Shown one piece after another: positions 11,501 through 21,676 of a stretch of 64,000 nucleotides of DNA; within the stretch, counting starts at the first letter, position 1, and each line of letters begins with the position of its first letter. Position numbers and translations under genes: made by a program. The notes beneath the pieces are model-generated. The model worked only from the letters and a program-made list of their open reading frames with translations, did no database searches and had not been told where the DNA came from. Source of the stretch: Jaminaea rosea (taxonomy: Eukaryota; Basidiomycota; Exobasidiomycetes; Microstromatales); contig NW_020289977.1 of assembly GCF_003144245.1 (NCBI RefSeq), positions 372,001 to 436,000 on the forward strand, read 5' to 3'.

Positions 11501-12987
11501 TGCCTACTCCTCCTGAGATTGAGTCTCATCCTGAGGCCATGACTCGTTGGGTCAGCAGCAAGGTCATGCCCGTGAGGCTGAGGGTGCTCAACTTTTTCAA
11601 GACTTGGCTCGGGCTTCACTGGCATGCTTCGACGGACAGGACTATCCTAGAACCGCTGAATGACTTCATCTCCTCGTCTGTCACGCACGCACTGCAGCGC
11701 AGTGGGCAGCGCTTGGCTGAGCTCGTTGAGCGACGTCAGACATTGACGGACTCGACAAAGACGACGGCGCTGCAGGCCGGTGCAACCAGGGGTCCCGGAA
11801 GCCTCAAGCGTCTTGTCGGTCTCGACCCGGCATTCCAACCTGGCCTCATCGATATCTCCGCCATGTACCTACCATCGACCTTTGCCACATCCAAGGGCAC
11901 TGGCCCAGCCCCGCCCGCTCCCGTGGTCAACAAATCGCTCATGGCCTCACTGCGTGCGATGAGCCCCGACGGCAGCAGCGCCCCTAGTGTACTCGACTTT
12001 GATCCCTTGGAGCTAGCACGTCAGCTCACCATCATGGAGAGCAAGATTTTCTGCTGCATCCTGCCAGACGAGCTGCTAGCCCGCGTCACCTGCAAGAAGG
12101 GCAGCTGCCTCCCGCCCACCGCCTCGACGGGCACGCATATCAAGCAGATGAGCGCTCTCACGACGCACATTACCGGCTGGATCACCGAGTCGATCCTCAG
12201 CGAGGAGGATCCCAAGCGACGCGCACAGCTACTCAAATTCTTCATCAAACTCGGCGACCGCTGTCTGGCTTTGCAGAATTACAACGCCCTCTTCGCGATC
12301 CAGGGCGCCCTACAAGCTTCGACCATCTCCCGTCTCCGCAAAACGTGGAACTTCCTCTCTGCCAAATACGTCAACCTGGCAGAGCAACAGCGCCATGTCA
12401 TTGAGCACACGCGCAACTTTGCCACCTATCGATCAAGAGTGCGAAGCGCCCTCTGCCCTGCATTGCCCTTCCTGGGACTCTTCCTCACCGACTTGACCTT
12501 CTGCGACGAGGGCAACGCGGACACGCGGCCTAGCCCATTGGCGAGGGGTGGTAAGCCGCACCACCTGGTCAATTTCGACAAGTACGCCAAGCTGAGCAGG
12601 ATCGTGGCGGAGGTGCAGCGCTTCCAGAGTCCCTACAGCTTGGTCGAGGTGCCAGAGGTACAGGTCTGGCTAGAGCGCGTGGCATTGGTCAAGGGCAAGA
12701 AGACCTCCGGCCCGGAGGACTTGTACAGGCGCAGTCTGTGGCTTGAGCCTCGCGCTGCCACGTCTACCACGTTGGGAGTGGCGACATTGGGTGCGTCAGC
12801 AGGGATCGCAGCGGCAGCGGCGGCTGGAGGAGCAGCGAACGGTGGTAGCTCGCCATCAGAGGGCGGATCGATGGCGAACGGTACAAACGCGGGTGCAGCG
12901 ACGGTCAACGGCGGCGGTACAGGGGGCGGCTCGAAGGGCTTGCAGAGCCTTGACCTCTTCAACTGGGCAGAGGGAAGGCGGAGGTGA
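8527..12987 (+). CDS. CDC25: Ras guanine nucleotide exchange factor with SH3 domain (Cdc25-like)
   Basis: Probably activates Ras upstream of adenylate cyclase by exchanging GDP for GTP at the plasma membrane. It is a single uninterrupted frame of 1486 residues from ATG 8527. Domains in order: a Ser-rich N-terminus; an SH3 domain at about residues 148-203 (ALHDF at 152-156, the WWDGEL tryptophan pair, SNYV at 196-199); a long disordered Ser/Thr-rich region; the Ras-exchange N-terminal (REM) domain at about 925-1050 (starting near TGATLPALVEKLTPHD); and the catalytic CDC25 domain at about 1155-1400 (FDPLELARQLTIMES near its start, FLGLFLTDLTFCDEGN as the structural helical-hairpin region). The protein ends in an Ala/Gly-rich tail. 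The order SH3, REM, CDC25 and the length match fungal Cdc25/Ste6-type exchange factors. A weaker alternative is Bud5-like, but the SH3 domain argues for Cdc25. A possible 5' UTR intron lies upstream. Confidence 0.93.
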   Translation: MPVASSSRLPSEAAYTMQKHHQLPSAGTALQVPDVASRGDAKLQLARSQLRPVSFSSAMTSHSTSSSIASAQTSSSGASSETIGPLDIGATPPRPPRPTARRMQTTPATYTSPRGSGSQASHGASAITEEDERDVSEEGTDEEPTPEEHVVALHDFTSSNETCLSFRAGEVIRVFNRDSSGWWDGELDGERGWFPSNYVDEEGMAIGSPDSAAHSELSPDNSFGESESYHVAPASHESGYRVFGLRRSNSGSSSAGASTIRRPHASTFVDPYRSGSGLGILEPIQHSIALLQNAVKAVRWAHFQPATACVISSVRSVLSATDCLTRESETLKAHPVLARERKQVLSELSRLVTQSRRASAVAADADPSPQDMQDMLRHASNVMNNSKRFIAVASECGVHVPDGPDSTPEERAESDKTPTPGSVRSSFVTARTSTNTNRRSLGLGSNVGGSSNGSHSAKGGRSPLLSAHEPPVPSAAGPSLSPGAKPSDRWLGPPEDGRKRADSTASTAESTATDNETASASLRSRNYSTAESLSDESQEQHSTVHTREEVLDRLKRAHEHLLSIVAAVVGHTHGHARDSHAASAAFLIDVTREAVDSVRNLLIVVEPVCDTNTLSSLWPREVSILSDAKDSLYEATSALVTAARILTSRSTSASGPGASPTIGSEDEEKSKLLAAATGLLRTGQECVGAVRMCLSKAEPSLQISMPMPSKAGAARDARAAAGERQEEEELEELEERAVQEGLRNGQPMPPATIRKGRNTLSFLGRKATSLSCLRQKYEQDAMAQSESAETSENEDAHWDSNHRRPPLPHHALTEPPTSVPMQSDLSGETSDASDAASRQHSRTSGSTMHSLHSSQTSLTTADNSSQVHGSAGSAKMDRRGTDASSRSAPFYDDRAQTTPTASAAINSNGGVMLANRRTSIESLISAPSYEPEDVCFNTDGQVTGATLPALVEKLTPHDTMVNAGFANAFFLCFRFFTTPLDLFDALVARFSMPTPPEIESHPEAMTRWVSSKVMPVRLRVLNFFKTWLGLHWHASTDRTILEPLNDFISSSVTHALQRSGQRLAELVERRQTLTDSTKTTALQAGATRGPGSLKRLVGLDPAFQPGLIDISAMYLPSTFATSKGTGPAPPAPVVNKSLMASLRAMSPDGSSAPSVLDFDPLELARQLTIMESKIFCCILPDELLARVTCKKGSCLPPTASTGTHIKQMSALTTHITGWITESILSEEDPKRRAQLLKFFIKLGDRCLALQNYNALFAIQGALQASTISRLRKTWNFLSAKYVNLAEQQRHVIEHTRNFATYRSRVRSALCPALPFLGLFLTDLTFCDEGNADTRPSPLARGGKPHHLVNFDKYAKLSRIVAEVQRFQSPYSLVEVPEVQVWLERVALVKGKKTSGPEDLYRRSLWLEPRAATSTTLGVATLGASAGIAAAAAAGGAANGGSSPSEGGSMANGTNAGAATVNGGGTGGGSKGLQSLDLFNWAEGRRR

Positions 12988-13447
12988 GGAACGAAGGCGT
13001 GGATAGATGGCGATAGGGAGCAGCATGCAACAGCGGGGCAGTCGCTCTGCTGCGGCCATCATCTAGCCCCTCGATCGGTTGGAGGTGGAGAGCATTAGAT
13101 GGAGAGCTGAGTGGTTGCCTTCTCGTCTATCCTCGTCATTGTCATTATCACTTTGTTTTCTTCGCGGGCTCCTCCGCAGGGTCGGCCTTTCATGTCCCTT
13201 TGACGTCGAAGATTATTCTAATGCCTTTTGAAGCTCGTCCCGACGAAGCGTGAAGACGATGGCAAGACGATGCTGAGCTGATCGACGAGAGATTGTGTAT
13301 GCTCCATTCTATATGTACGTGTGATGCGAACCGATTGAGACAGGGGCAGATGATGCGATATTACAAGATGAGAAGAGAAATGAGCAGGCTGGAGGCCAGT
13401 GGGAGTGCTAGCGGTAGGCAAGCAGAAGAACGGCGTCAAGATCTCCC
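12988..13447. other. Intergenic, convergent 3' ends
   Basis: 460 bases between the stop codons of the RasGEF (+) and the 1700-residue protein (-). AT-rich patches suggest 3' UTR and processing signals; I see no gene. Confidence 0.6.
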
Positions 13448-16400
13448 TCATCGCACGTCATCCCTCCATCGCTCAATCGACGAAGCCTTGACGGCCTCAG
13501 CCGGCGTTGGACCACCCAAATGCGGACTCATCATACCTGTCACAGCGCCTGATGGACCTTGCTCATAGTACTGCTGCAGCATAGCCTGCGAGGGAAACAT
13601 CATTGACGAGGTAGCGGCCGGCATCTGCATCGGCAGGCTGCAGCTCATCATCGACGGCGAGCCCATCGACTGAGACCACGGCATCATTGACATCGCAGGC
13701 GACATGGCTGCCATCTGCTGGGCCTGTTGGAGTTGCCGAATCTGAGCTGCTTGGCGGGCAATGATGGCCGCTTGGGGATGGGTGGATCCGAGAGGGAGAT
13801 CGTCTTCGTCTGATGGGTCGGCTGGGGCGGTTTGCCTCGATTGGAGTTTGGAGAGGGCCGCAGCCACGGCCTCGGAGGCGCCCTGACGGAGCCCGAGGGG
13901 GCGATCCTCGTCGGAAGCTGGAGCATTGTCCTGCTCGCTGTTGCCTCCTCGCGCATGCGATAAGCCCGTGCTTTTGCGAAGTTGGGCTAGAGGCACCTCG
14001 TCGTCCGAGGAAGACGATGCTGCGTCGTTCACGCCACCATTGGGCTGGCCTAAGGACGAGGACGAGCGCAGCGTAGAGGCCTTGTATGAGGAAGGCTTAG
14101 CGTCGCGACCGCCTGTACCGCTACCGAGGCTGTTGAGCGAAGAGAGCCTGGCATGAGGAGCCCCGGATTTGCGCTTGAGCTGTGCGAGGGTCATATTCTC
14201 ATCCTCCTCTGACGAGTCTTGCGCTGCTCGAGTGGGCTTTGTGAGGAGCATAGGCGCTAACGTCATGACCGACTTGCGCTTGAGCTGGGCCAGAGGTACC
14301 TCATCATCTTCGCTGTCGCTCGTGTCGTCTGCAAGGCGGCCAAGCTGGACGCGAGGTGCTTGCTGTCCAGTGTACTGCTGTTGACTGCGCTGCTGTATGT
14401 TTGTGCTTCGTTGTCTTGCTGCGCCCCTTTCGGAGTCAGACGAGTCGTCCCCAGATGAGGGCAGGAGCCACTGCGCAACGCCAAAAGCATCAGCGTTGCT
14501 CTCACCGTTGGCGGCAACATCGAGACGAGGCGGCTCAACAGGCGTCTTGGATCGCGGAGGCGAGGGAGGTATCGGCTCCTGTGCTTGTTGGCCGTGAGCG
14601 TCTTCTTCTTGCAGACCATGATCGGCATGGGCTGCCGCATAGGCTGCTGCCGCAGAAGCATCAGCCTGGTAGTGAACCTCTCCATCCGCGCCCACCTGGT
14701 CCACCTTAGCCGGAGTCGCATTGTTTACCTTCTTCCTGCTGAATATCGCCCTTTTCGCCCTCTTCTCCTCCTTCTTTCTCTCCCTCTCTCTCTCCCCCAC
14801 TTCTCTCCTCTCATTCTCCTCAAGCCTCTGCTCCTCCTCAACCCTCTCCTCATCTCTCCTCTTGGCCATCTCCCTCGCCCAATTCGTATCGACACCGAAA
14901 GCGGCCTGCATCCTCTCACGCGTATCATTATACCTCCCGTTGGCGTTGTCCCTGAATGATCGGGCGGCGATGCTCGGCGCATGAAGAGAGGGAGCAGCTG
15001 TCACGTCATTGGAGCTGAACGGGCTGGCTGAGTCCCTGTGGCCGGTCTCGCCCCCGTCGACGGATGCATCGCGGACAACATCCAGCTCTTGCTGTCCGTA
15101 AAAACGTCGATTCGCAAGGCGTTGCCGTCTCTTTTCCTCGGCAACGTCCATCAGACTCTTTCCATAGAGCTTGCCGGCAGGCTTGGCCTCATCAATCAGG
15201 ATGGGTTCCTCGTCGCTATCCGGACTGAGCTCTCCATCTGAGCTATCTGTGAGATCTCCCTCCGAGTCTTCAGTCAGTGAGAGGTCCTCCACGGGGCTCT
15301 CCTCTGCAACGCCGAGCTCCGCACACGTTTTGCCCTCACGCGTAGCGCGGCGTCTCGTGCGACGACGCAGGGTTCGCGCTCGCTTGCGCTTGAGGCGTAG
15401 CTTGGCTTCTTTGCTCGCCGTCTTCTCTGCTTTGCGCCTCTGGCGTTTTGATAGCTTTGCGTCCCCTTCAGCATCGTCTGGAGAAATGCCCTCGCCCGGC
15501 ACCGGTGGCAGCGAGGTGGACTCGAAACCCCAACCTTCACGGTCCTCGTCCCGGCGGACGAGTTCATTGCGGAAGAGAGCCGTAGAAGGCATGATTGCGC
15601 GTCGGCCGATGCCTCTCGGCGCTGCAATTGGGTAGATGAATGCAGTGCGACGTGGAAACCCGATGTCGTCCACAATCTGTGCCGGCCCCGACCCTTGAGC
15701 ATTATGCAAGACGAAGCCCTCGGGTACGTACAGGCCGCTTTGACGACGACGATGCTTTGTGGCTCCGCCGATATTAGGGCTACCATCGTCGACGTTCTGC
15801 CACAGCTTGGAGCGGGGCTGCTCTGGGCTTCCTTCGAGCACGCCGGGCATGACAAGGACGTCTGGCAGCCAGTGCTCGACACCTCGAGGCCGAAGCGGGC
15901 CCTTGGAGGGCGGAGAGATGTATTCGTCATCTAGGTCGAGCTCCTGATTATCGCTGGACTCGCCGATGATGACACGCGCGTCAGTGACTGCGTCCGTCAT
16001 CTGGCGGGAGAGGCTGTCGTCGATGACGGGCTCATGACCAGTTGCAGCAGGATCAACAGGCTCGACGACCGGCTCGACGTACGTCGTCACTGCCGCTGCG
16101 GGCTGTGACTTCCTCCTCCGCCCCCACTTTGAAGAGCTCAGGTCAGGTTCCATCTTGGCCATGTCCTGCTTGAGCTTCTCCACCGAGACGGCGCCGCTAC
16201 TGCCACCGCCAAAGAAGCCAGACACGGGTCTAAAGGCCTTGGTGAAGAGCCCCTCATGCTTCTCCGGCACCCAACCATCTGAGGGCAGGCTCTCAACGGG
16301 TGCGAGCTCTTGCCAGCCGTACTGTCCTGCAGCGGCTGCTTCTTGAGCCTCTTCGACGCGTCGCCCTTGTTCTTCTGCAGCGGAGCCGAGAAAGGGAGAT

Positions 16401-18550
16401 TGGATGCCGTAGCTGTCGGGAAAGGCTGAGTGGCGGGCAAGCTCCTGCAGCTGACGGGTTGACATGAAGGCGCCCGACGGTGGCATGCGAGGCGTCTGAA
16501 GTTGCGGCTGCTGCTGCTCGGAGGCTTCCGGCGTGAGGGGAACAGGACCGAGCTTGGGACTCATCATGGCGAGGCGAGGGCTGCCGACGTCTTGCAGCGG
16601 AGGGGGAGTAGCGTTGCCTGGGCGCGCCATTCGATCGACGACCGAGTACGGGCTTGGACCGAGGGCCAAGGCGCTAAAGTAGTCGCCTTGGAGGGCAGCG
16701 ACGCTGTCAATGTTGGCAAGAGGAGGCGACGCTTGGCCAAAGGCGCGAAAGAGAGTACGGCTGTCCTTGTCCGCCCAGCCACCGCCGAGTGAGGGGCTGC
16801 TAAAGACGGGTTGAGGTGGATTCTGCTCACCGAGAAAGTGTAGAGCATCTGTCGATGCGTTGTGTGAGTTTGCACGAGAGCCAATCCCCGCCATGGAGTC
16901 GCGATGTGGATTCGGCATGGCTCCGAAAGCTCCATCTCGAGCCGCCGCCTCGTCGAGCTCTCCACTGTCCTGCTCCTCGGGCGTCGGACTCAGATGCTCA
17001 GCAACGAAGGATTTTGGCTTTGGGGCAGAGACAGACTGTGATCCCAGCGATGTGTGAGCGCCATGGGATATCTCGGAGCCCTGCTCGGACCATGATTCGC
17101 CTGTACGCCCCCTGACGGACTCGACGCGTACGATGTCTGCAGCACTGGGCTCGACTTGATGTGAAGGGACGAGACCCTCTCGATGGAAGGAAGGCGCATC
17201 TCGTGCAGGGTGCTCGTTGGTGTCTTCTCTGTCCAGTCTCATCGGTGCTGCGAGGGTTGCGCCGGCGGCGTTGAGGCGTGGGGTCGGTTCGCCGGCGGGA
17301 ACCGAGGGGGCATTCGCGGCGAGAGCAGTATCGATAGAGGTATTCGGAGGAACAGGTAGGCTGGCTGCCTCAGACTGCATGGCTGCTGTGGGGTCCACAG
17401 CATCAGTCGACAGCTGAGCACTTGGCGTTTCTCCCCACTGACTCGGTGGCAGATTCTCTTGCCTCTCACGGTACAACTTGATCCTAGCGAGCAGATCCAG
17501 GTCCGGGTTGCGGGACGAGCTTGCGCCCCTCGTCGACATGATGTCCGACTTGGCCCTTTGCGGCACCTCGAGATCGCTCGCAGCGCTCATTGGACGACGA
17601 TTGTGTGAAGCGAAAGGCGCCGAGCCAGCCGAGGCGCCTGAGCCTTTACGACTTCGCGTGGCTGAGCTGCGCCGCGGAGGGCGTTGTTGCAGTTGAGCTT
17701 CATCGGGAACGTCGATGCCCTCGACCATGGAGACTGCGCGCGTACGATCGCGGTCCCGGGCGGCTGAGATGCGCTGCCTTGCTTCGGTGGTGAGAAACTT
17801 GTCGAGGCCCCAGTCGCCTAGGCCTTCTTCTGCCGCTGCGCCTCCCTCGTCATCGTCACCTCCTACACCTGCTTCAGAGCGACCTGCCGCGGTCATTGGC
17901 CTGCTGCCCGTCTGAGAAATCTGGCTGAAGACGCTCGCTGGACGATCGACTCCATGTAGAGAGCTCGGGGCCCTGCTTCTCAGGCTCAGAGCACTACCCG
18001 GTCGTGAAGCGGGGAGATTTTCATCGGCGTAGAGACCCAACTTGCGCGAAGAGAGGCTGACATTACGCGAGTGAGAATGTAGGGAAGGTCCGGCCTCCTG
18101 CTGAGGCTGATATCGCTCCTGACCGGGCAGGTGTACGCCAAGGAAATCTCTGCTCTGAGGTCGCTGAATCGAACGTGTCCTTGATGGCTGCCTGGCTACA
18201 GTCTGCGCTTCATCTGCTTCGTCATCGTCGCCGCGATAAGGTGCAAAGATGACACTCTCGCTGGCCAATTTGGGCTCGGGTGGTGGGTACGGTGCGGGTG
18301 ATGGATCTGCGACACCGGCGTCGAGTGCAGAGGCTGTTGCTGCTGCTCCAGCAGCCGCCATGGCCTCTGCTCTAGCCTCGAAAAAGTCATTATCCGCCTC
18401 AATGAGGGCAGCTGCCAGTTGGAGACGCGCATTCTGGCGCTTTGAGATCTTGGGACCCACCTTGCGCTTCTGAGGCAAGGCCTTGTCGGGCAGTGTCGGT
18501 GAAACTGTGAGGGCGATGGAGGGTGCGAGGCGAGGCGTGGCGTCTGTCAT
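13448..18550 (-). CDS. Large disordered protein with acidic PLAQL repeats, unknown function
   Basis: I do not recognise the family. The frame is open from 18805, but I choose the ATG at 18550 (MTDATPRLAPSIALTV), since the sequence before it looks like 5' UTR; this gives 1700 residues. Most of it is Ser/Pro/Ala-rich and predicted disordered by eye. A more ordered central part includes a segment around VEHWLPDVLVMPGVLEG and a motif LYGKSLMDVAEEKRRQRLAN, followed by a charged coiled-coil-like region (REEERVEEEQRLEENERRE type). A very basic stretch (KRKRARTLRRRTRRRATR) resembles a nuclear or nucleolar signal. Near the C-terminus an acidic-cluster motif of the form (S/E/D)n-V-P-L-A-Q-L-K/R-K recurs about five times. 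The end is Met/Gln-rich. It is probably a lineage-restricted regulatory or scaffold protein; no function is claimed. Confidence 0.8.
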   Translation of the reverse strand: MTDATPRLAPSIALTVSPTLPDKALPQKRKVGPKISKRQNARLQLAAALIEADNDFFEARAEAMAAAGAAATASALDAGVADPSPAPYPPPEPKLASESVIFAPYRGDDDEADEAQTVARQPSRTRSIQRPQSRDFLGVHLPGQERYQPQQEAGPSLHSHSRNVSLSSRKLGLYADENLPASRPGSALSLRSRAPSSLHGVDRPASVFSQISQTGSRPMTAAGRSEAGVGGDDDEGGAAAEEGLGDWGLDKFLTTEARQRISAARDRDRTRAVSMVEGIDVPDEAQLQQRPPRRSSATRSRKGSGASAGSAPFASHNRRPMSAASDLEVPQRAKSDIMSTRGASSSRNPDLDLLARIKLYRERQENLPPSQWGETPSAQLSTDAVDPTAAMQSEAASLPVPPNTSIDTALAANAPSVPAGEPTPRLNAAGATLAAPMRLDREDTNEHPARDAPSFHREGLVPSHQVEPSAADIVRVESVRGRTGESWSEQGSEISHGAHTSLGSQSVSAPKPKSFVAEHLSPTPEEQDSGELDEAAARDGAFGAMPNPHRDSMAGIGSRANSHNASTDALHFLGEQNPPQPVFSSPSLGGGWADKDSRTLFRAFGQASPPLANIDSVAALQGDYFSALALGPSPYSVVDRMARPGNATPPPLQDVGSPRLAMMSPKLGPVPLTPEASEQQQPQLQTPRMPPSGAFMSTRQLQELARHSAFPDSYGIQSPFLGSAAEEQGRRVEEAQEAAAAGQYGWQELAPVESLPSDGWVPEKHEGLFTKAFRPVSGFFGGGSSGAVSVEKLKQDMAKMEPDLSSSKWGRRRKSQPAAAVTTYVEPVVEPVDPAATGHEPVIDDSLSRQMTDAVTDARVIIGESSDNQELDLDDEYISPPSKGPLRPRGVEHWLPDVLVMPGVLEGSPEQPRSKLWQNVDDGSPNIGGATKHRRRQSGLYVPEGFVLHNAQGSGPAQIVDDIGFPRRTAFIYPIAAPRGIGRRAIMPSTALFRNELVRRDEDREGWGFESTSLPPVPGEGISPDDAEGDAKLSKRQRRKAEKTASKEAKLRLKRKRARTLRRRTRRRATREGKTCAELGVAEESPVEDLSLTEDSEGDLTDSSDGELSPDSDEEPILIDEAKPAGKLYGKSLMDVAEEKRRQRLANRRFYGQQELDVVRDASVDGGETGHRDSASPFSSNDVTAAPSLHAPSIAARSFRDNANGRYNDTRERMQAAFGVDTNWAREMAKRRDEERVEEEQRLEENERREVGERERERKKEEKRAKRAIFSRKKVNNATPAKVDQVGADGEVHYQADASAAAAYAAAHADHGLQEEDAHGQQAQEPIPPSPPRSKTPVEPPRLDVAANGESNADAFGVAQWLLPSSGDDSSDSERGAARQRSTNIQQRSQQQYTGQQAPRVQLGRLADDTSDSEDDEVPLAQLKRKSVMTLAPMLLTKPTRAAQDSSEEDENMTLAQLKRKSGAPHARLSSLNSLGSGTGGRDAKPSSYKASTLRSSSSLGQPNGGVNDAASSSSDDEVPLAQLRKSTGLSHARGGNSEQDNAPASDEDRPLGLRQGASEAVAAALSKLQSRQTAPADPSDEDDLPLGSTHPQAAIIARQAAQIRQLQQAQQMAAMSPAMSMMPWSQSMGSPSMMSCSLPMQMPAATSSMMFPSQAMLQQYYEQGPSGAVTGMMSPHLGGPTPAEAVKASSIERWRDDVR
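13785..14330 (-). repeat. Coding array of acidic PLAQL motifs
   Basis: In the C-terminal part of the 1700-residue protein a short motif recurs: SDSEDDEVPLAQLKRKS, SSEEDENMTLAQLKRKS, SSSDDEVPLAQLRKS, then the reduced forms SDEDRPLGLRQ and SDEDDLPLGS. Spacing is uneven, about 30-65 residues. Each copy places an acidic Ser/Asp/Glu cluster before a small hydrophobic PL core, like a short docking motif that could be phosphorylated by casein kinase 2. The function is inference. Confidence 0.75.
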
Positions 18551-19137
18551 GGCTGGTCGTCGACGAGGAAAGGAGAGCTCAAGCGACGATGAGAAATCGG
18601 AGTTGATGCTCCTCGAAGGGGCGTGGAAGGGGCCGCTAGGGCTGTGCGACGTCTCGGCGGCCGGACGTGCGGTCCGATTGGACCCTTGACGACTGCCAAG
18701 AAGCAGCGTGTATGCTAGGTTGCCGGAATGAGGAGGGCGATATGTTGATGCTGAGTGGCGGTGATGGTGAGGATACGAGAAGAAGACGAGCAAAGACCCC
18801 ACCACCCCTCAACGAGATCCGGATCGAGAAGTCGAATTGGAAGGAGGGAGCAAGGGGGTCCACGCTCTGTCAAGCGAAGCGCCTCGGCCGCCTCGACTTT
18901 GAGTGTTGGTTGCTCTCCGCACTCCGCCGGCCTTCTCGTCTCCGCGGCCCAGCGTGTCGTCGAGGGACTCCGCCGACGAACGACGAAGGGTCTTCCAGCA
19001 GTGCAAGCTTTTCTTCATCATCCCCCGGTCGTCAATCTTGATATCGTTATCGAATCGTATTCGAAAGAGGCTAGTGACAACAGGAAGAGAAGAGCAATGG
19101 CAACGTGCAAAGCATGCATAGTAGCACAAGTCGCGCA
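18551..19137. other. Intergenic between MCM7 end and the 1700-residue protein
   Basis: 587 bases holding the 3' UTR of MCM7 and the promoter and 5' UTR of the downstream minus-strand gene. The 5' UTR is in open frame with the coding sequence for 85 codons, which explains a longer apparent frame. No other feature is seen. Confidence 0.6.
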
Positions 19138-21676
19138 TCATAAGAAGACGAGACGGTTGCCCGTCACCTGCAGCACGCCCAGATCCTCATACTCCCTCAG
19201 GCACTCCTGAAGCTGATCCTCAACCCACCCACTCGCCAAGATCCTATCCCTCACATCTCTCATAAGCAGCTCCCCAGGCCCGGATCGCGAAGCCATCGAA
19301 GCCTCGTTGTCGTCCACCTCCATACTCTCAGCCGACTCGGCTGCAGCAGCCATTGCCATGTCGCGGATGATGCGGTAGATCTTCGAGATGGGCGAATGGT
19401 CGGCCACTTCGTCGTCTTTGCTGCGCTTGTGTCCGTCCGCGTGGAGGGAGGCCTTGCTAACGTCCATGAGACGCAGAGCTTCGTCCACGTCCTTGACGTC
19501 AACCACGTCGGCAAAGCGCAGACGCGCCAACGCCTGACTGAGGCGCAAAACGCCGAGCAACGTACGAGCAGATGTGTACGAGTAGGCCGCATCGCGCTCC
19601 TCGTCTTCCTTGCCCTGCGCGCGCAACTTGACGTAGGCGGCAACGACGTACTCGCTCACTGCTTTGGGCACCGTCGGCCGCTTCTGGCGGGCGAGGGCGA
19701 TGTAATGACGCATGACCTGCGGGTCAAGAGGGTCGTGCTCAATGGGCGGGTGCTCACTGTGCATGTGGACATAGGCAACGTGCTGTGCCAGACGCTCATC
19801 ATCGTCGCGAGAGGGTGTGTCGAGGATGAGGAAGAGCACGTCGAAACGTGAGAGGAGGGCGGCGGGCAGATTGATGTTGTCCACCGGTGAGACGCGAGGG
19901 TTGTACCTGCCGTACAGCGGGTTCGCTGCGGCGAGGATCGAGGTGCGAGCATTGAGTGTGGTGGAGATTCCCGCCTTGCTGATGCTGATCGTCTGCTGCT
20001 CCATGACCTCGTGAATGGCTGTTCGGTCTGACTCTTCCATCTTGTCGAACTCGTCAATGCACGCAATGCCGTTATCGGCCAGCACAAGGGCACCTCCCTC
20101 CAGTACCATCTCGTCCGTGACCGGGTCGCGCATAACGGCTGCCGTCAATCCAACGCCAGAGCTTCCACGCCCAGTCGTGTACACGCCGCGTGGCGCAATC
20201 TTGGAAATGTACTTGAGCAGCTGCGACTTGGCGACTCCCGGATCACCCATGAGGCACACATTGATATCACCGCGAATCTTCATTCCGTCACCGACCGTCT
20301 TGCTCACTCCACCTACGAGGAGGAGAAGCAGGCATTTCTTAACGTCTTCGTGACCGTAAATCTCCGGTGCGATGGATGCGGCCAACTTCGGGTAGAGAGC
20401 CGGGTCGTCCTTGAGGTCTGCGATTGCTTCTTCAATCTCGGGCGTCATAACCATAGCGTCGTACTGCTTCTTGAGCTGGTGTACGTGTTGCGCGTCTAGG
20501 TATGTGTCGGTAAGAAGACCTGCTCGCACAGCCTTGAAGCCCGTGTAGGGGGTGGGGAGGAAGATGCCGCCCACGTCGGCGACGTCGCCTGGGTTGAGAG
20601 ACCGAGTCAAAGGCCCATACAGGTGGACGGTCATGCTACGAGGGATGTGGCCAACGGGCACCTGGTCTGCCATCTCCTGAATCTTGACCTCTTGGAAGGG
20701 CACGAACTTGGAGGCTCGCGTTTGCTGGAACAAGGGGCCCTTGACGCCATTAGTCTTGCACTTGAGCGAAGGGCAGTCTTGCAAAGGCATGTAGGACCGA
20801 CCTGCGACTTCCTGGAAGATCTCTGCGCCGCAGTTGTCGCACGAGTATGCATCGACGACAAGGTATGGCTTGACTTCGGAGACGCGCGTAACGATGCCTC
20901 GAATAGAGATGAGCTTGCCTAGGTGAGCACCTTTGACTGCGCGTACTGCCAAGTGCGGCGTAGTGCGCAGCGGTGCAAAGTAGAGCTGATACCGACGCAG
21001 AAGCTGAGGGGGAAAGGGCAATTCACCCTCTGCTGATGGCGCTACTTGGGACTCTTCCTCTGCTGATGGCCCAGAAGACGACTCGAGACCCTGAGCTGCG
21101 CGTGCATTGCGTTCTCTTCGCTGGTGCATGATCACATCGAGAACGTCGTCCTTGTGTGAGATGTCCTTTGTCGGCTCTGGCATGAGTTTATCGACGGCTC
21201 TGCAGAAGAGGTCGGTGTAGTGTCGCGTGTTCTCCATGATCGAGTGGGCAAGTCGCAGTCCTGACTCGGTGCTCTGCGTCGACTTGAATTTGCCCACGTC
21301 ATTGAGGTCGATGACGAGGGAGTCCTGCTCGCGATTTGCGATTCTCTGAAGCTGCTCGCGATATTTGAAGCCCTGGTCGCGAGAGAGAAGCGATGCTTGA
21401 TCAAGGTCAGCCGCCGAACGATGGGAGCATCCGTCATGCTTCCCTGCGCTGACTCACGTTCTTCTCCTTCCTCGAAGACGATCCAATACCCATGCCATCG
21501 AGTCCATCCTCCAGATCGCCCTCGCCATCATCATCCGAATCATCCATCGCCATCATCGCTTTACGTTGTTGCCTCTGCGTGGGCACAAGACCCTTGAAGT
21601 GAGAGAGGAATTCGTTGATCTTTTCCCCTTCAGCCTTGTAGTCCACGGGCGCTCGCATCACGGGAAGCGTGGCCAT
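19138..21676 (-). CDS. MCM7: DNA replication licensing factor MCM7
   Basis: Subunit of the hexameric MCM2-7 replicative helicase, loaded at origins in G1 and active as part of CMG in S phase. Exons 21458-21676 and 19138-21372 are joined across an 85-nt intron (GTGAGT, CTGAC branch, CCAG), giving 817 residues; the start is [13 protein letters not shown]. The join restores a family motif ([16 protein letters not shown]). The zinc-finger cysteines are at about residues 251, 254, 273 and 278 (CDNC then C-x4-C). Walker A is GDPGVAKS at 449-456, Walker B CIDEFD at 511-516, and the arginine finger SRF at 581-583. The MCM7-specific stretch [17 protein letters not shown] separates it from other MCMs. 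The promoter carries two ACGCGT boxes, consistent with MBF-type G1/S expression. The C-terminal winged-helix region is present. I see nothing abnormal. Confidence 0.97.

Noticed and set aside
8899-12962. Minus-strand and shifted open frames inside the RasGEF gene
   Set aside because: They are shadows of a GC-rich coding exon with no motifs of their own.
13813-18473. Many plus-strand frames within the 1700-residue protein gene
   Set aside because: High GC and repeats on the coding strand keep opposing frames open; no family motif or start context.
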